Notes: generated by a model from the sequence alone, not told the origin. A stretch of 64,000 nt of DNA from Chitinophaga barathri (GCF_003807585.1 NZ_RMBX01000012.1:217502-281501), one strand, 5' to 3'. Positions 1-10,041 are shown, counted from the first letter of the stretch. Numbers and translations are program-made.

Positions 1-1
1 C

Positions 2-562
2 GCCGCCAGCAGCCTGGAATACCCGATGGCATTCAACGGCAGCGAAAGAGAAGTAAAACTTTCAGGCGAAGCTTATTTTGAAGTGGCCACGGATGCCTTC
101 AAACCTTTTTATGTGACCATGAACGGCATGAAAGTACAGGTACTGGGCACGAATTTCAACATCAAAGCCTATGCGGATGAGCGGGAGTTTACCACGACGC
201 TCACGGCGGGCGCGGTACGGGTAATATCCGCTGGTAAACAGGTAACGCTGAAACCCGGCCAGCAATCTACGTTTACGCCCGCATCCAACTCACTGGCCAT
301 GGCGGAAGGCGACCCGGAAGGCGCCACTGCATGGAAAAACGGTATCATCAATTTCCGCAACGACGAGTTATCCGCCGTTATGCGGGAGCTGGGCCGCTGG
401 TATGATGTGGATGTAGCGTATGACAACAAAGTTACCGGGAACATTCATGTAACAGGCGCGATGCGCAAACAGGAGAACCTTTCGCAGGCATTAAGAATTC
501 TGGAACTTACAGCCAATGTACACTTTACGGTAGAGGGGAGAACCGTAAGGGTCAGTCAATAA
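2..562 (+). CDS. FecR-family anti-sigma factor, C-terminal part
   Basis: This gene is cut by the left window edge; the frame is open from base 2, so the first ATG at 26 is internal. The visible residues carry the FecR signature: the Y-P-x-F region followed by R-x-V-x-L-x-GEAYFEV, then a VLGTNFNIKAY segment. The C-terminal part (NDELSAVMRELGRWYDVDV) is the STN-like domain typical of Bacteroidota FecR proteins. FecR proteins sit in the inner membrane and hold an ECF sigma factor until the partner TonB receptor signals. The SusC-type receptor 94 nt downstream has the matching STN domain and is the likely partner. The sigma gene is presumably just left of the window. Confidence 0.9.
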   Translation, partial: AASSLEYPMAFNGSEREVKLSGEAYFEVATDAFKPFYVTMNGMKVQVLGTNFNIKAYADEREFTTTLTAGAVRVISAGKQVTLKPGQQSTFTPASNSLAMAEGDPEGATAWKNGIINFRNDELSAVMRELGRWYDVDVAYDNKVTGNIHVTGAMRKQENLSQALRILELTANVHFTVEGRTVRVSQ

Positions 563-656
563 AAAACTACCATGAAACTTATCTGAACCGGCAGGGCACT
601 GCCTGTATAGCCGGTGTATTGTCCATTTTGAAATTATTGAACTTAAAAACATACCA

Positions 657-3600
657 ATGTTGAACTACAGAATCAAGGCGCTGAAACACCTGCTGCTGAT
701 TGTGCTGCTGGCGGGGCTGCATCTCACGGCCCTGGCCAGGGTACAGGATGTGCCGCTGAACGTGACGGTAAACAACGCGCGGCTGGAAACGGTGTTTAAG
801 ATCATCCGCCAGCAAAGCGATTACCTGTTCATCTTCCGGGACGAAAACATGGCCCGCGTTAAAACGAATATCACGCTGCAGCTGCGCAACGCTACCATAC
901 AGGAAGTGATGGACCGCGCGCTGGAAGGCCTGCCGCTCACCTATCGCATCGTGGACAAAACGGTGATACTGATGAAGCCGGAAGATAAAACAACACAGCA
1001 GGTGAAAGCCATTACCATATCGGGTGTGGTGCTGGATAATGAAAACAGGGAAGCGCTGCCCGGCGTGTCCGTATCTGTAAAAGGCGCCGCCGGCGGCACG
1101 GTGACCGATGCGAACGGCCGCTTCCAGCTGGCGAACGTCAGCGAACAGGCCACGCTGCTGTTTTCCTACATTGGCTTCACTACACAATCCGTGGAGATAA
1201 AAGACGGCAAAAACCTCACCATCCTCCTGCAACGCGAAAGCCGCTCCATGCAGCAGGTAGTGGTGGTCGGATACGGTACACAAAAGAAAACAGAACTGAC
1301 CGGCTCCATCAGCACATTCAAACCCGATGACCTGAATGCCCGGCCGGTACTGGGCCCGGACCAGATGTTGCAGGGGCGTATGCCGGGTGTGAACGTATCT
1401 TCTTCTTCCGGTATGCCCGGCGGCGCGCTGCGTGTAAGCGTACGCGGCACAGGCTCGCTCAGCGCGAACAATGAACCGCTGTATGTGATCGACGGCGTGC
1501 CCATCATCCCGCACAACGCGGCCATCTTCAACTTCGGTGGTGAAATGAACCCGCTGGCCCAGCTGAACCCGGCGGACATCGCCTCCATTGAAGTACTGAA
1601 AGACGCATCCTCCGCCGCTATATACGGCTCACGCGCCACGAACGGCGTAGTGATCATCACCACCAAAAGCGGCCGCAAAGGCACTGGCGGGCTCAATGTA
1701 AACGCATGGACCGGTGTTACGGATGTGCCCAACCTGCGTAAAGTGAAAATGGCGGACTCCAAACTGTACCTGGAAGTGGCGAACGAAGCGATTGATAACT
1801 ACAACCAGCAATACGGTTACGAGCCAGGCAACAGCAAGTTCATTCCCGGTGTGGACAATCCCTATCCCGGCCTGCCCGAAACGGACTGGATGAAACTGGT
1901 GCTGCGCAAAGCCTGGTCGCAAAACCTGGACATCTCCGCATCAGGCGGCAATGACAAGACCACCTATTACATCTCCGGCGGCGTGCTGAACCAGCAGGGC
2001 ACCGTGATCTACAACGACCTGAAAAAATACACCGGCCGCATCAACCTCGCGTCTGAACCGCTCAGCTGGCTGAAAACCGGTGTGAACCTCAGCTTCAGTT
2101 ATTCGGACAACAACAGGGTGCCCGGCTCCAACCTCGGCTCTTCCGTGATGAGCAGAAGCCTTCCCCACCGCCCGTTTGACCGGCCTTACAAACCGGATGG
2201 CAGCTACTACGTAGGCGGCACGCCCGATCTCGTATATCACAATCCCATCCAGATATTAAGAGAAGAAGTAGCCGCGCTGAAAAGCTACCGTATGCTTGGC
2301 AATGCTTTCGCGGAGATACGTTTCTCTCCTTCTTTTACCTATAAAACTTCTTTCGGTACGGACCTTGGTCTTACCCACGATTACGTGTATTACAACCAGG
2401 CGCATCCCTACGGCACCGGCAACGGCAGGCTGATAGACGAACGCCGGTGGATGACGAACATACTGCTGGAAAACACGCTCACTTACACACACCAGTTCGG
2501 CGGCGTAAAGCTGGACCTGTTGGGCGGCCATTCCTTCCAGCGCGTGATGACTTCCGCCAGCAGCATCGACGGCAACGGTTTCCCCGCGCCATCGTTTGAC
2601 GTGCTGGCAGCGGCTTCCGTGATCACCAACGCCACCACCAACCTGTACGGGAACGCCATGGAATCTTATTTCGGCCGTGCGAACCTTGCCTGGAAAGAGA
2701 AGTACCTGCTGGGCGCTTCCATCCGTACAGACGGGTCTTCGCGCTTCTCCCCCGATAACCGGTATGGTTATTTTCCTTCCGTATCCGCGGGCTGGCAGGT
2801 GTCCAAAGAACCTTTCTGGACCTTCAGCGGCACGGATCTTAAAGTTCGCGCGAGCTATGGCTCCACGGGCAACCAGGAAGGCGTGAGCAACTACGCTTAC
2901 CAATCCCTCACCGGCGGCGGTTATAACTACGACGGCAAAAGCGGTATCGCCATCACAGGATTTGGTAACAACGACCTTACCTGGGAAAAAGCGAACCAGT
3001 TTGATGCGGGCATCGACCTCTCACTGCTGAAAAACAGGGTGAACCTTACCGTGGATTATTTCCTGAAGAACACGACGAACCTGCTGTACAACATGCCGGT
3101 CCACGCCACCTCCGGCTTCACCAGCCTGACGAGCAACATCGGGTCTATGAGGAACAACGGCCTGGAAGTAGCGTTGGGGACAGATTTCCAGTTCGGGGAA
3201 CTGCAATGGCGTTCGGACTTTAATATCTCCTTTATCAAAAACCGCATCACCTCACTTATCGGCAACAACGATGTGCTGTCCATCGGCGGCAACAGGGCCT
3301 TGCAGGTAGGGTACGACATCGGTAGCATCTGGGTGTATAAAATGATCGGCATTTTCCAGGATGACAAAGAAGTGCCCGCGCCGCTGAAAGCTATTGGGGT
3401 AAGAGCGGGAGACGTGCATTACGAAGATGTGAACGGCGACGGCAATATCGATATCAACGACCGCCAGATCGTGGGCAGTTCCAATCCTGATTTTTTTGGC
3501 GGCTGGAACAACACCTTCCGCTGGCGCAACTTTGATCTCACCGTTTTCTTCAACTACTCCGTAGGCCAGGAAATATACGCTTCTTCACGTATCACCATCG

Positions 3601-3986
3601 AAAGGCTGGGGCAGAACAATGTGAACAATGTGGCCAGGGTAGCGGAAGACAGGTGGACAGGGCCGGGCACGAGCAATACCACGCCGCGGGCCATTTACAG
3701 TCTTGCATACAACCTCTATAATTCATCGAGGTGGATGGAAGACGGATCTTTCCTGCGCCTGCGTACCGCATCCCTCGGGTATGAGCTGCCGCGCGCATTG
3801 CTGCAAAAGGTGCACATCAAACGCCTGCGTGTATATGCACAGGCGGATAATCTCTGGCTCTGGACCAAATATTCCGGCCTCGATCCGGAGGTGTCCTCCA
3901 ACCTGGACCCCCGTTTTATCGGGGAGGACAATCTTGTATTGCCCCAGCCGCGGGCCTTCAACTTCGGCATAAACCTGAATTTCTAA
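657..3986 (+). CDS. SusC/RagA-type TonB-linked outer membrane receptor
   Basis: The protein has 1109 residues, normal for SusC-type receptors. A signal peptide covers about residues 1-28. An STN domain (about 35-105) would contact the FecR protein encoded upstream. A carboxypeptidase-like regulatory domain follows (about 118-205, with the ALPGVSVSVKG and FSYIGF motifs). The TonB plug begins at the VVVVGYGTQKK motif, and a 22-strand barrel ends in phenylalanine (INLNF). Such receptors import oligosaccharides or peptides together with a SusD lipoprotein, which is the next gene 19 nt downstream. The substrate cannot be read from the sequence, since no glycoside hydrolase family gene is visible nearby except a phosphodiester glycosidase. 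Confidence 0.95.
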   Translation: MLNYRIKALKHLLLIVLLAGLHLTALARVQDVPLNVTVNNARLETVFKIIRQQSDYLFIFRDENMARVKTNITLQLRNATIQEVMDRALEGLPLTYRIVDKTVILMKPEDKTTQQVKAITISGVVLDNENREALPGVSVSVKGAAGGTVTDANGRFQLANVSEQATLLFSYIGFTTQSVEIKDGKNLTILLQRESRSMQQVVVVGYGTQKKTELTGSISTFKPDDLNARPVLGPDQMLQGRMPGVNVSSSSGMPGGALRVSVRGTGSLSANNEPLYVIDGVPIIPHNAAIFNFGGEMNPLAQLNPADIASIEVLKDASSAAIYGSRATNGVVIITTKSGRKGTGGLNVNAWTGVTDVPNLRKVKMADSKLYLEVANEAIDNYNQQYGYEPGNSKFIPGVDNPYPGLPETDWMKLVLRKAWSQNLDISASGGNDKTTYYISGGVLNQQGTVIYNDLKKYTGRINLASEPLSWLKTGVNLSFSYSDNNRVPGSNLGSSVMSRSLPHRPFDRPYKPDGSYYVGGTPDLVYHNPIQILREEVAALKSYRMLGNAFAEIRFSPSFTYKTSFGTDLGLTHDYVYYNQAHPYGTGNGRLIDERRWMTNILLENTLTYTHQFGGVKLDLLGGHSFQRVMTSASSIDGNGFPAPSFDVLAAASVITNATTNLYGNAMESYFGRANLAWKEKYLLGASIRTDGSSRFSPDNRYGYFPSVSAGWQVSKEPFWTFSGTDLKVRASYGSTGNQEGVSNYAYQSLTGGGYNYDGKSGIAITGFGNNDLTWEKANQFDAGIDLSLLKNRVNLTVDYFLKNTTNLLYNMPVHATSGFTSLTSNIGSMRNNGLEVALGTDFQFGELQWRSDFNISFIKNRITSLIGNNDVLSIGGNRALQVGYDIGSIWVYKMIGIFQDDKEVPAPLKAIGVRAGDVHYEDVNGDGNIDINDRQIVGSSNPDFFGGWNNTFRWRNFDLTVFFNYSVGQEIYASSRITIERLGQNNVNNVARVAEDRWTGPGTSNTTPRAIYSLAYNLYNSSRWMEDGSFLRLRTASLGYELPRALLQKVHIKRLRVYAQADNLWLWTKYSGLDPEVSSNLDPRFIGEDNLVLPQPRAFNFGINLNF

Positions 3987-4005
3987 ACCGATGCAAAATA
4001 TTGTT

Positions 4006-5292
4006 ATGAAACGAACCGTGATGCCTTTCATACTCGCCGCATGTACCCTGCTGGTGTCTTGCAGCAAAATGCTGGACGTGAAGTCGCACTCCGCCGTAGC
4101 TACGAACACATTGTCTGAAGCAGACGTGGAAGCCTTCCTGACCGGCATTTACAACCGCATGCAAAATGCGCCCGGCGCGGAATCCTACATCTCCTTCGAC
4201 ATTACCGGCGGCAACCTGATCAACGCGGGCGCCACTACAGATGGTGGTCTGAATACCTTTATCACGAACATCCTGCGCCCTGAGAATGGCCTGATGTCCG
4301 CCGCATGGAACGGTTATTATTCCGCACTTTTCCAGGTGAACAACCTGCTGGAAACGCTGGACGGCATGCCCGATACAGAGCGGAAAATGCAGGTAGCCGG
4401 TATCGCGCATTTTTTCCGCGGGTACCTGTATTATAACCTCGTAACCCGCTGGGGCGGCGTGCCGGTATTAAGAAAAAACACCACCGCGAAAGTAAAACGG
4501 AATACCGAAGCGGAAACCTGGGCATTTATCGAAGAAGAGCTGGAGCAGGCGATCACACACGCGCCGGCTTATACAGCGGGCCAGTACTACCAGGTGTCCG
4601 GCATTGCCGCAAAAGCCCTGATGGCACGTGTAAAACTGGCGCAGGGTAAAAAAGAAGATGCGGGCAAACTTGCGGAAGAAGTAATAGGAAGCGGCCTGTT
4701 TTCGCTGGATGCTTTTGAGAAAATATTCCGGGCCACGCAGAATACGGAAGAGATATTTTCTTTTAAAAACCTGACCACCGAATCGTCTATCCGCGTGAGC
4801 ACCCTCTTTTACACCTACGCACATACCGTAAAAGGAAGTTACGTATACAGGCCCACGCAGGAAGTGATGGACATGTTCACCGCCGGGGACAAACGCACTG
4901 CTCTGTCCGTGGAAACTTTCCAGGGCCTGCGTGTGATCAATAAATATCCCAGCGGCCAGAGCGGTACGGACCCGATCGTCGTGGTACGCCTGGCGGAAAT
5001 GTATCTGATCAGCGCGGAAGCAAGAGGCCTGGCGGGTGTTGACAGGCTGAATGAACTGCGCGTTTTCCGGGGCCTGGACCCCATACAGCCTGCTACGGAC
5101 GAAGACTACCTGGATGCCGTACTGCTGGAGAGAAGGAAAGAACTGCTGGGCGAAGGCTTCCGCTGGTACGACCTGGTGCGCCTGAACCGTGCCGTGCAGG
5201 ACATCGGCCTTGCGGGCCGCGAGGTGAAATATCCGCTGCCCATGAACGAACTGGCGCTGAACAACCTGCTGGATCAAAACGACGATTATTAA
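4006..5292 (+). CDS. SusD/RagB-family nutrient-binding lipoprotein
   Basis: A lipoprotein signal peptide ends in the lipobox LVSC, followed by SK. The TPR-like SusD fold is indicated by the AYFLRG-like stretch HFFRGYLYYNLV, by RWGGVPV and by the C-terminal RRKELLGEGFRWYDLVR motif. At about 428 residues it is shorter than most SusD proteins (around 500). I chose the ATG at 4006 rather than the one at 3991 because it puts the basic MKR residues directly before the hydrophobic core. SusD caps the SusC barrel at the cell surface and binds the substrate. It is the middle gene of an apparent operon with SusC before it and two more lipoprotein genes after it. Confidence 0.93.
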   Translation: MKRTVMPFILAACTLLVSCSKMLDVKSHSAVATNTLSEADVEAFLTGIYNRMQNAPGAESYISFDITGGNLINAGATTDGGLNTFITNILRPENGLMSAAWNGYYSALFQVNNLLETLDGMPDTERKMQVAGIAHFFRGYLYYNLVTRWGGVPVLRKNTTAKVKRNTEAETWAFIEEELEQAITHAPAYTAGQYYQVSGIAAKALMARVKLAQGKKEDAGKLAEEVIGSGLFSLDAFEKIFRATQNTEEIFSFKNLTTESSIRVSTLFYTYAHTVKGSYVYRPTQEVMDMFTAGDKRTALSVETFQGLRVINKYPSGQSGTDPIVVVRLAEMYLISAEARGLAGVDRLNELRVFRGLDPIQPATDEDYLDAVLLERRKELLGEGFRWYDLVRLNRAVQDIGLAGREVKYPLPMNELALNNLLDQNDDY

Positions 5293-5312
5293 TACTGAAT
5301 AAACGAACTGAT

Positions 5313-6221
5313 ATGTTGAATAAGTTAAGACTCATTCCCGTACTGATATTGTTCGCAGCCGTAAGCGTGAGCTGCGAAAAGGACAGTGTGGCCCAGGCCC
5401 CCGTCATCATCGAAAGTCCGCTTACGAAAAAGATCGCGGACAGCTCCGGCGTGGTGGCGCAGGTATTTTCCGATACGCTTTTCCAGGTGACGCCGGGTAT
5501 CATGGAGACAGACATTCATTACCTGAGCACGGACGGTTATGCCATGCACGTGTTTATCCTTGAAATAGATACGAAACATCCCGGCCTGAAACTGAAAGCA
5601 GGTACGCCTTACAACGCCAGTGCCTATGCCATGCAGACCGTGCCGGACATGGCTAAATACCTCGAAACCGGCAACGCCAAAGTAATGGCCGCTGTAAATG
5701 CGGACTTCTTTAACACCTCAACCGGCGAGCCCCGCGGCATATTTGTCAAAGACGGGAAGGTGATCAAAACCACCTGGGCAAACGCACGCAGCGCCACATT
5801 TATGGGCGTGACGAAAACGGGGGAGATCGTGATCGGCAACCGCGCGGAGTTTGCAGAACAACAAAACGACCTCCGGGAAGCGCTCGGTGGCGGTCCCATG
5901 CTCGTGAGGGACAACCAGGTGCTGACACAAACGGACCTGACCGTGGAACCGCGCACCGGCATCGGTATGAACGCGTCCGGCAAGATGTATTTCATTGTAG
6001 TGGACGGCCGCAGCTTCTATTATTCAAATGGCATCACCATCACCCGTCTTGGCCAGATGCTGAAAGCCTGCGGCGCTACGATTGCCATTAATGTAGACGG
6101 CGGCGGCTCCAGCACCTTTATGATCAAACATCCGCTGGCGGATGTATGGCAGGTGCGCAACCGTCCCAGCGATGGTACTAACAGGGCCGTGGGCAATGCG
6201 TGGATGATCATGGCACAATAA
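5313..6221 (+). CDS. Phosphodiester glycosidase (NAGPA-domain) lipoprotein
   Basis: The 302-residue protein starts with a lipoprotein signal (lipobox VSVSC, Cys21). The rest matches the NAGPA/phosphodiester glycosidase domain, with NADFFN near the middle, GGGPMLVRDNQV, and the family's most conserved motif near the end, INVDGGGSSTF. Members hydrolyse sugar-phosphodiester bonds such as those in wall teichoic acid or capsule; the family also includes the mammalian uncovering enzyme. It lies 20 nt after susD, which suggests that the Sus-like system handles a phosphodiester-linked glycan or glycopolymer. That substrate is an inference. Confidence 0.88.
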   Translation: MLNKLRLIPVLILFAAVSVSCEKDSVAQAPVIIESPLTKKIADSSGVVAQVFSDTLFQVTPGIMETDIHYLSTDGYAMHVFILEIDTKHPGLKLKAGTPYNASAYAMQTVPDMAKYLETGNAKVMAAVNADFFNTSTGEPRGIFVKDGKVIKTTWANARSATFMGVTKTGEIVIGNRAEFAEQQNDLREALGGGPMLVRDNQVLTQTDLTVEPRTGIGMNASGKMYFIVVDGRSFYYSNGITITRLGQMLKACGATIAINVDGGGSSTFMIKHPLADVWQVRNRPSDGTNRAVGNAWMIMAQ

Positions 6222-6245
6222 TCCTAACCCTAACAGATCAGAATC

Positions 6246-7562
6246 ATGAAACAAATTATAACGGGATGTTTACTGCTGGCATTGTTCTTCAGCGCCGGCT
6301 GTAAAAAGGATGATGACAAACAGGAAACCGGCTCGCCGGTAGTTACCGCCATCTGGCCGTCTTCAGGCACAGCCGGCATCATCGTAACACTGAAAGGAAA
6401 AAACTTCAGCTATGTGCGTGAGAACAATAAAGTGCAGTTCAACGGTGTGGATGCGATCGTAATCGAAGCGGCCGCTACACAATTGCAGGTGGTGAGCCCT
6501 GCTACAGGTGCCACAGGACCGGTAACAGTAGCCGTAGGGAATACTAAAACAGAAGGGCCGGTGTACGCGTATGTGCCCGCCATGGAAGAATATATCGTGG
6601 AAACATATTCCGGCAGCACTACGGCCGGTTCGGTGGACGGCCCGGTAACCAGCGCACTCTTCCGCAATCCCGAAGGGGTGGCCGTAGATGCAAATGGCCG
6701 CCTGATCGTAACGGACAGGGGCAATAACCGCATCAGGATGATAACGGCGGGAGAAGTAAAAGCAATAGCCGGGAATACCGCCGCAGGGTACACAGACGGA
6801 GCGGGTGCAACAGCACAGTTCAAACTGCCCTGGAAAGCCACGGCGGACGCAGCGGGAAATATCTACGTGGCGGACAGGGATAACAACGCCATCCGCAAGA
6901 TCACCCCGCTTGGCGTAGTGAGCACTCTCGCGGGCGGTGGAACGGCCGGTTACGCGGACGGTGTGGGTACTGCCGCAAAGTTTAACCAGCCGCTGGACGT
7001 AGCGGTAGATGCCGCGGGAAATGTATACGTGGCGGATAACCTGAACCACCGCATCCGCAAAGTAGCAGCGGACGGTACGGTGACCACCCTTGCCGGGAGC
7101 GGCACAGCCGGTTTTGCAAACGGTACCGGCACGGTCGCGCAGTTCAAAAACCCGAGTGGCCTGGATGTGGATAAGGACGGGAATATTATTGTGGCGGACA
7201 GGCTGAACCACCGCATCCGTAAGATCACACCCGCTGGTGTGGTGACTTCCATCGCGGGGGACGGTAACACCGGCTATCGCGACGGAGATGCGGCGGGTGC
7301 CCGTTTTGCGGACCCATACGGTATTTCAGGAGATAAAAACGGGAATATCTTTATTGCCGATCTTAATAACAACAAGATCCGCAAGATCAATGCGGCAGGC
7401 CTGGTAAGCACGGTGGCCGGCACCGTGAAAGGATATGCGGACGGCGCGGGAGCGGCAGCCCAAATGAACGGCCCGACCGATGTATGTGTGGATGGAGACG
7501 GTGTGATCTATGTAGCGGACCTGACCAACCATTGTATCCGGAAGATCACTTTGATGAAGTAA
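6246..7562 (+). CDS. IPT/TIG and NHL-repeat lipoprotein
   Basis: The 438-residue lipoprotein has a lipobox at FSAGC followed by KKDDD. An IPT/TIG immunoglobulin-like domain covers about residues 32-110 (WPSSGTAGIIVTLKGKNF). About six NHL repeats follow (about 125-435), each with a G-x-A-x-FxxP-xG/D-V-A-V-D core and an I-YVAD-xxNHxIRKI end, enough for a complete beta-propeller. This architecture is common as the last gene of Bacteroidota SusCD operons, where it is thought to be a surface glycan- or protein-binding component. It ends the operon, as a terminator follows 20 nt after the stop codon. Confidence 0.9.
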   Translation: MKQIITGCLLLALFFSAGCKKDDDKQETGSPVVTAIWPSSGTAGIIVTLKGKNFSYVRENNKVQFNGVDAIVIEAAATQLQVVSPATGATGPVTVAVGNTKTEGPVYAYVPAMEEYIVETYSGSTTAGSVDGPVTSALFRNPEGVAVDANGRLIVTDRGNNRIRMITAGEVKAIAGNTAAGYTDGAGATAQFKLPWKATADAAGNIYVADRDNNAIRKITPLGVVSTLAGGGTAGYADGVGTAAKFNQPLDVAVDAAGNVYVADNLNHRIRKVAADGTVTTLAGSGTAGFANGTGTVAQFKNPSGLDVDKDGNIIVADRLNHRIRKITPAGVVTSIAGDGNTGYRDGDAAGARFADPYGISGDKNGNIFIADLNNNKIRKINAAGLVSTVAGTVKGYADGAGAAAQMNGPTDVCVDGDGVIYVADLTNHCIRKITLMK

Positions 7563-7580
7563 TCATAAAAAAGACGGTAT

Positions 7581-7611
7581 AAAAAAAGGGGCTCACTGTA
7601 GCCCCTTTTTT
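7581..7611 (+). terminator. Intrinsic terminator of the SusCD operon
   Basis: An 11-bp perfect stem (AAAAAGGGGCT pairing with AGCCCCTTTTT) has a 6-nt loop and a T run. It lies between the NHL gene and a convergent lipoprotein gene and could act in both directions. Confidence 0.85.
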
Positions 7612-7647
7612 ATGCTGAATAGAATTCGTTTTTTCCATCGCGTTTTC

Positions 7648-8349
7648 TTAAAACACCAGCCTTGCGCTTCCTTTCATTTTAAAATATGTTCCCGTTTCCT
7701 TGAATTCGATATCACAGAAAGTAATGACGATTTTACCGTTCTCACGTGTTATGGCGACATTGCCGCTTTCTGCAACATAATAGGCACTGTAAGCAAGGAA
7801 CCTGATGTCCACTTCGTCTCTGTACTCCGGCTGTGCTTTGATCCTGTACATGCCCGTAGGAAGCGTTCCGGGTGTTTTGAAGGTGAAGGTAATGTCACTG
7901 TCGTAGCTGTCGGCAATTACCTGTGTTTGCCCGGTTACAGTGATATCATGGAACTGGATATTGCGGAAAAGCTGGGCTGTGTTATCGTTTAACTGGCAGG
8001 CGGGTTCCGAGCCTTCTACTACCACGGAATCAGTGACGGCGGTATAAACGCAGCCTGATTTTGAGATAACATCCACGGTGTAACGCCCCGCGGCAAATCC
8101 ATTGGAATAGGGAATTTCGGGATTGGCTTCGTGGGAATTGAAATTATCAGGCCCGTGCCAGTTGATGATGGCTACGTTGTCAATGCCGCTGACGGACAAC
8201 TGGATGGTTTCGCCCGCCATAACAGGGGAATTGGTGCTCACAACGGGTTTTATTGAAGGATCGCAGGGCTTTCCGGCGTCGCTTTTTTTGCAGCTATTGA
8301 TCGTAATGATGCAAAGAGCAGAGAGTATAATAGTGTTGAAATTCATCAT
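7648..8349 (-). CDS. Lipoprotein of unknown function with PKD/Ig-like domain
   Basis: The 233-residue protein has a short signal peptide ending in INSC, followed by KKSD, so it is probably a lipoprotein. Residues of about 35-110 (PVMAGETIQLSVSG, then INWHGPDNF and AGRYTVDVISKSGC) look like a PKD/Ig-like fold. The C-terminal half has alternating beta-strand patterns and no motif I recognise. It starts 7 nt after the stop codon of the barrel gene 8357-9967, so the two form an operon and probably work together at the outer membrane. No function can be assigned. Confidence 0.75.
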   Translation of the reverse strand: MMNFNTIILSALCIITINSCKKSDAGKPCDPSIKPVVSTNSPVMAGETIQLSVSGIDNVAIINWHGPDNFNSHEANPEIPYSNGFAAGRYTVDVISKSGCVYTAVTDSVVVEGSEPACQLNDNTAQLFRNIQFHDITVTGQTQVIADSYDSDITFTFKTPGTLPTGMYRIKAQPEYRDEVDIRFLAYSAYYVAESGNVAITRENGKIVITFCDIEFKETGTYFKMKGSARLVF

Positions 8350-8356
8350 GCTGGAT

Positions 8357-9967
8357 TTAATGGTTAATTCTGCCTCCGAAGATCAGTGCGGCCTGAAGTT
8401 GAAAGTAAACGTTGTCTATAACTACTTTCGGCCCGGGCCTTATGCCTATTTCCGCACCTACCCTGTGACCGCGGTGGCTTTTCATCCTGGTTGACCTGTA
8501 GCCCGCCCTGGCGCCTATTTTGGTGAGGGGCGTAGCGCTTATGTTGATGCGTTGCGGAATGTGCTCCCCTTCATCCGTTACATAGAGAAGCGAATGATAA
8601 TAAACCAGGTCCTCCAGTTTAAGCTGCTGCGCATACATCGCGTCCAGGTAAAGGTCGTTCTGCCTTTTCACTTCCCGGACACCGCTGAATTCATTATCCA
8701 ATAACTGGATTTTCATGTCCCAGTACGAGCTGAGTCCGATGCCCGCACTGATAATGCCGGAGCGCATCATGGCAGACTGCTCGTTGACATTGCCGGGGAT
8801 TAAAGGATATTCCTCTCCGCCGTAGTGATAGATATAGGGCTCGGTATTGGTTTTGAATTCAATCCCGGTGGACGATCCGTATATCAACCGGTTGTCTATC
8901 TGGTAACCAAGCCGCAGCGTTACGGATTTCTGCACATCGCCGGTGAGCGAGCCCACCACTTCCGCTACCCGGCCGCCCAACCGTTTACTGCCAAGGCCAA
9001 CACCATACTTGCGCTCCACGGTCCAGCTCTTTACAGGGAACTTTGTCTGTATATCCAGATTATTCGCCCTGCGGTACCTGGTAGGTGCGGCGGTCTCCTG
9101 CCAGTCGAAAGGAGTGACATTTTTTTCCACTTCCGGATTGTCCAGGTAAGCGACCTGGTAATCTACAGAAAGGCCGATGTTGTTTTTGTGGGTATAAAAA
9201 AATCCCACCCCGCCTTTTATATTGGTATTGAGGCCGTTGACGTCCACATTGGCCAGCGTAAGCGCAAATCCCGACATTCCCGAATTCTCCGGCTCATTGC
9301 GCAGCAGATCATAAAGTACTTTTTTCTTAGGGACCATTTTAACAGGACTGGTTTCGCCCGGCTTCCGCGCAGCTGTGGTGTCTTTGGGTTGCTGCGTCGT
9401 ATCTGTCTTTAATGGGAAATAACACTTGTCATTGTATACATCCACCGACATATGAAGATGTTTGGTTGCCTTTCTGTATTTGATCCAGGCCACTACTGTG
9501 CCGGTGACCATTACGCCGGCGCCGATGCCGAAACGGGAAAAGAACCGGCCCTCGTCCATCCCGGGGTTATTGAACAGGCCAGAGAATGCGATCGCGGTTC
9601 CGGCGGCAAATCCGCCCCACATGTACAGTTTCGCATTTTTACGGTAGGTGTTGCTTTTGTTGAGCTCTGCCTGGGCCAGGTAACATTTTGCATAATAACG
9701 ACGGAGAATATCGCCGCGTTTATCAATTTCCACGGCCGCTTTGCCATCTATGCTGATCATGGGATGGTCCACCGTATAGGTCCTGTAATATCCGCTCGAA
9801 CTGCGCGAAGTGTGGGTTACGCTTTCATAGAGGATTTCCAGCTTAGTAGTATTGCCCGCTTTGCGCATTGCTGCTTTGGCTTTGGCTAAGGAGTCTGTTT
9901 GGGCTTTGGACAGGATAGGGGACAACAATAAAAGTAGTGCCACCTGCCAGGATTTTGGTTTCCGCAT
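8357..9967 (-). CDS. Predicted outer-membrane beta-barrel protein, function unknown
   Basis: The 536-residue protein has a signal peptide (cleavage near SKAQ, residue 22). Next comes a region with two hydrophobic segments at about residues 114-130 and 146-160, a Pro/Lys/Thr-rich linker at about 185-215, and a long C-terminal half with alternating hydrophobic strands and aromatic residues typical of outer-membrane barrels. I do not recognise a named family. It is the first gene of a two-gene operon with the downstream lipoprotein. A perfect 8-bp inverted repeat lies 52 nt upstream of the start, in the region where the promoter should be. Confidence 0.7.
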   Translation of the reverse strand: MRKPKSWQVALLLLLSPILSKAQTDSLAKAKAAMRKAGNTTKLEILYESVTHTSRSSSGYYRTYTVDHPMISIDGKAAVEIDKRGDILRRYYAKCYLAQAELNKSNTYRKNAKLYMWGGFAAGTAIAFSGLFNNPGMDEGRFFSRFGIGAGVMVTGTVVAWIKYRKATKHLHMSVDVYNDKCYFPLKTDTTQQPKDTTAARKPGETSPVKMVPKKKVLYDLLRNEPENSGMSGFALTLANVDVNGLNTNIKGGVGFFYTHKNNIGLSVDYQVAYLDNPEVEKNVTPFDWQETAAPTRYRRANNLDIQTKFPVKSWTVERKYGVGLGSKRLGGRVAEVVGSLTGDVQKSVTLRLGYQIDNRLIYGSSTGIEFKTNTEPYIYHYGGEEYPLIPGNVNEQSAMMRSGIISAGIGLSSYWDMKIQLLDNEFSGVREVKRQNDLYLDAMYAQQLKLEDLVYYHSLLYVTDEGEHIPQRINISATPLTKIGARAGYRSTRMKSHRGHRVGAEIGIRPGPKVVIDNVYFQLQAALIFGGRINH

Positions 9968-10019
9968 AGTGTATCAGGTTAGGGAATAGGCGGCAAGATA
10001 TGGGGAAATACCGGAATAT

Positions 10020-10041
10020 ATATAGCATAATTGTGCTATAT
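10020..10041. promoter_or_regulatory. Perfect inverted repeat upstream of the barrel operon
   Basis: ATATAGCA and TGCTATAT are perfect reverse complements, separated by TAATTG, which is itself nearly self-complementary. The whole element is AT-rich and so a poor terminator. It sits 53-74 bp upstream of the 9967 start. A dimeric regulator's binding site is the likeliest reading; the regulator is unknown. Confidence 0.45.
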
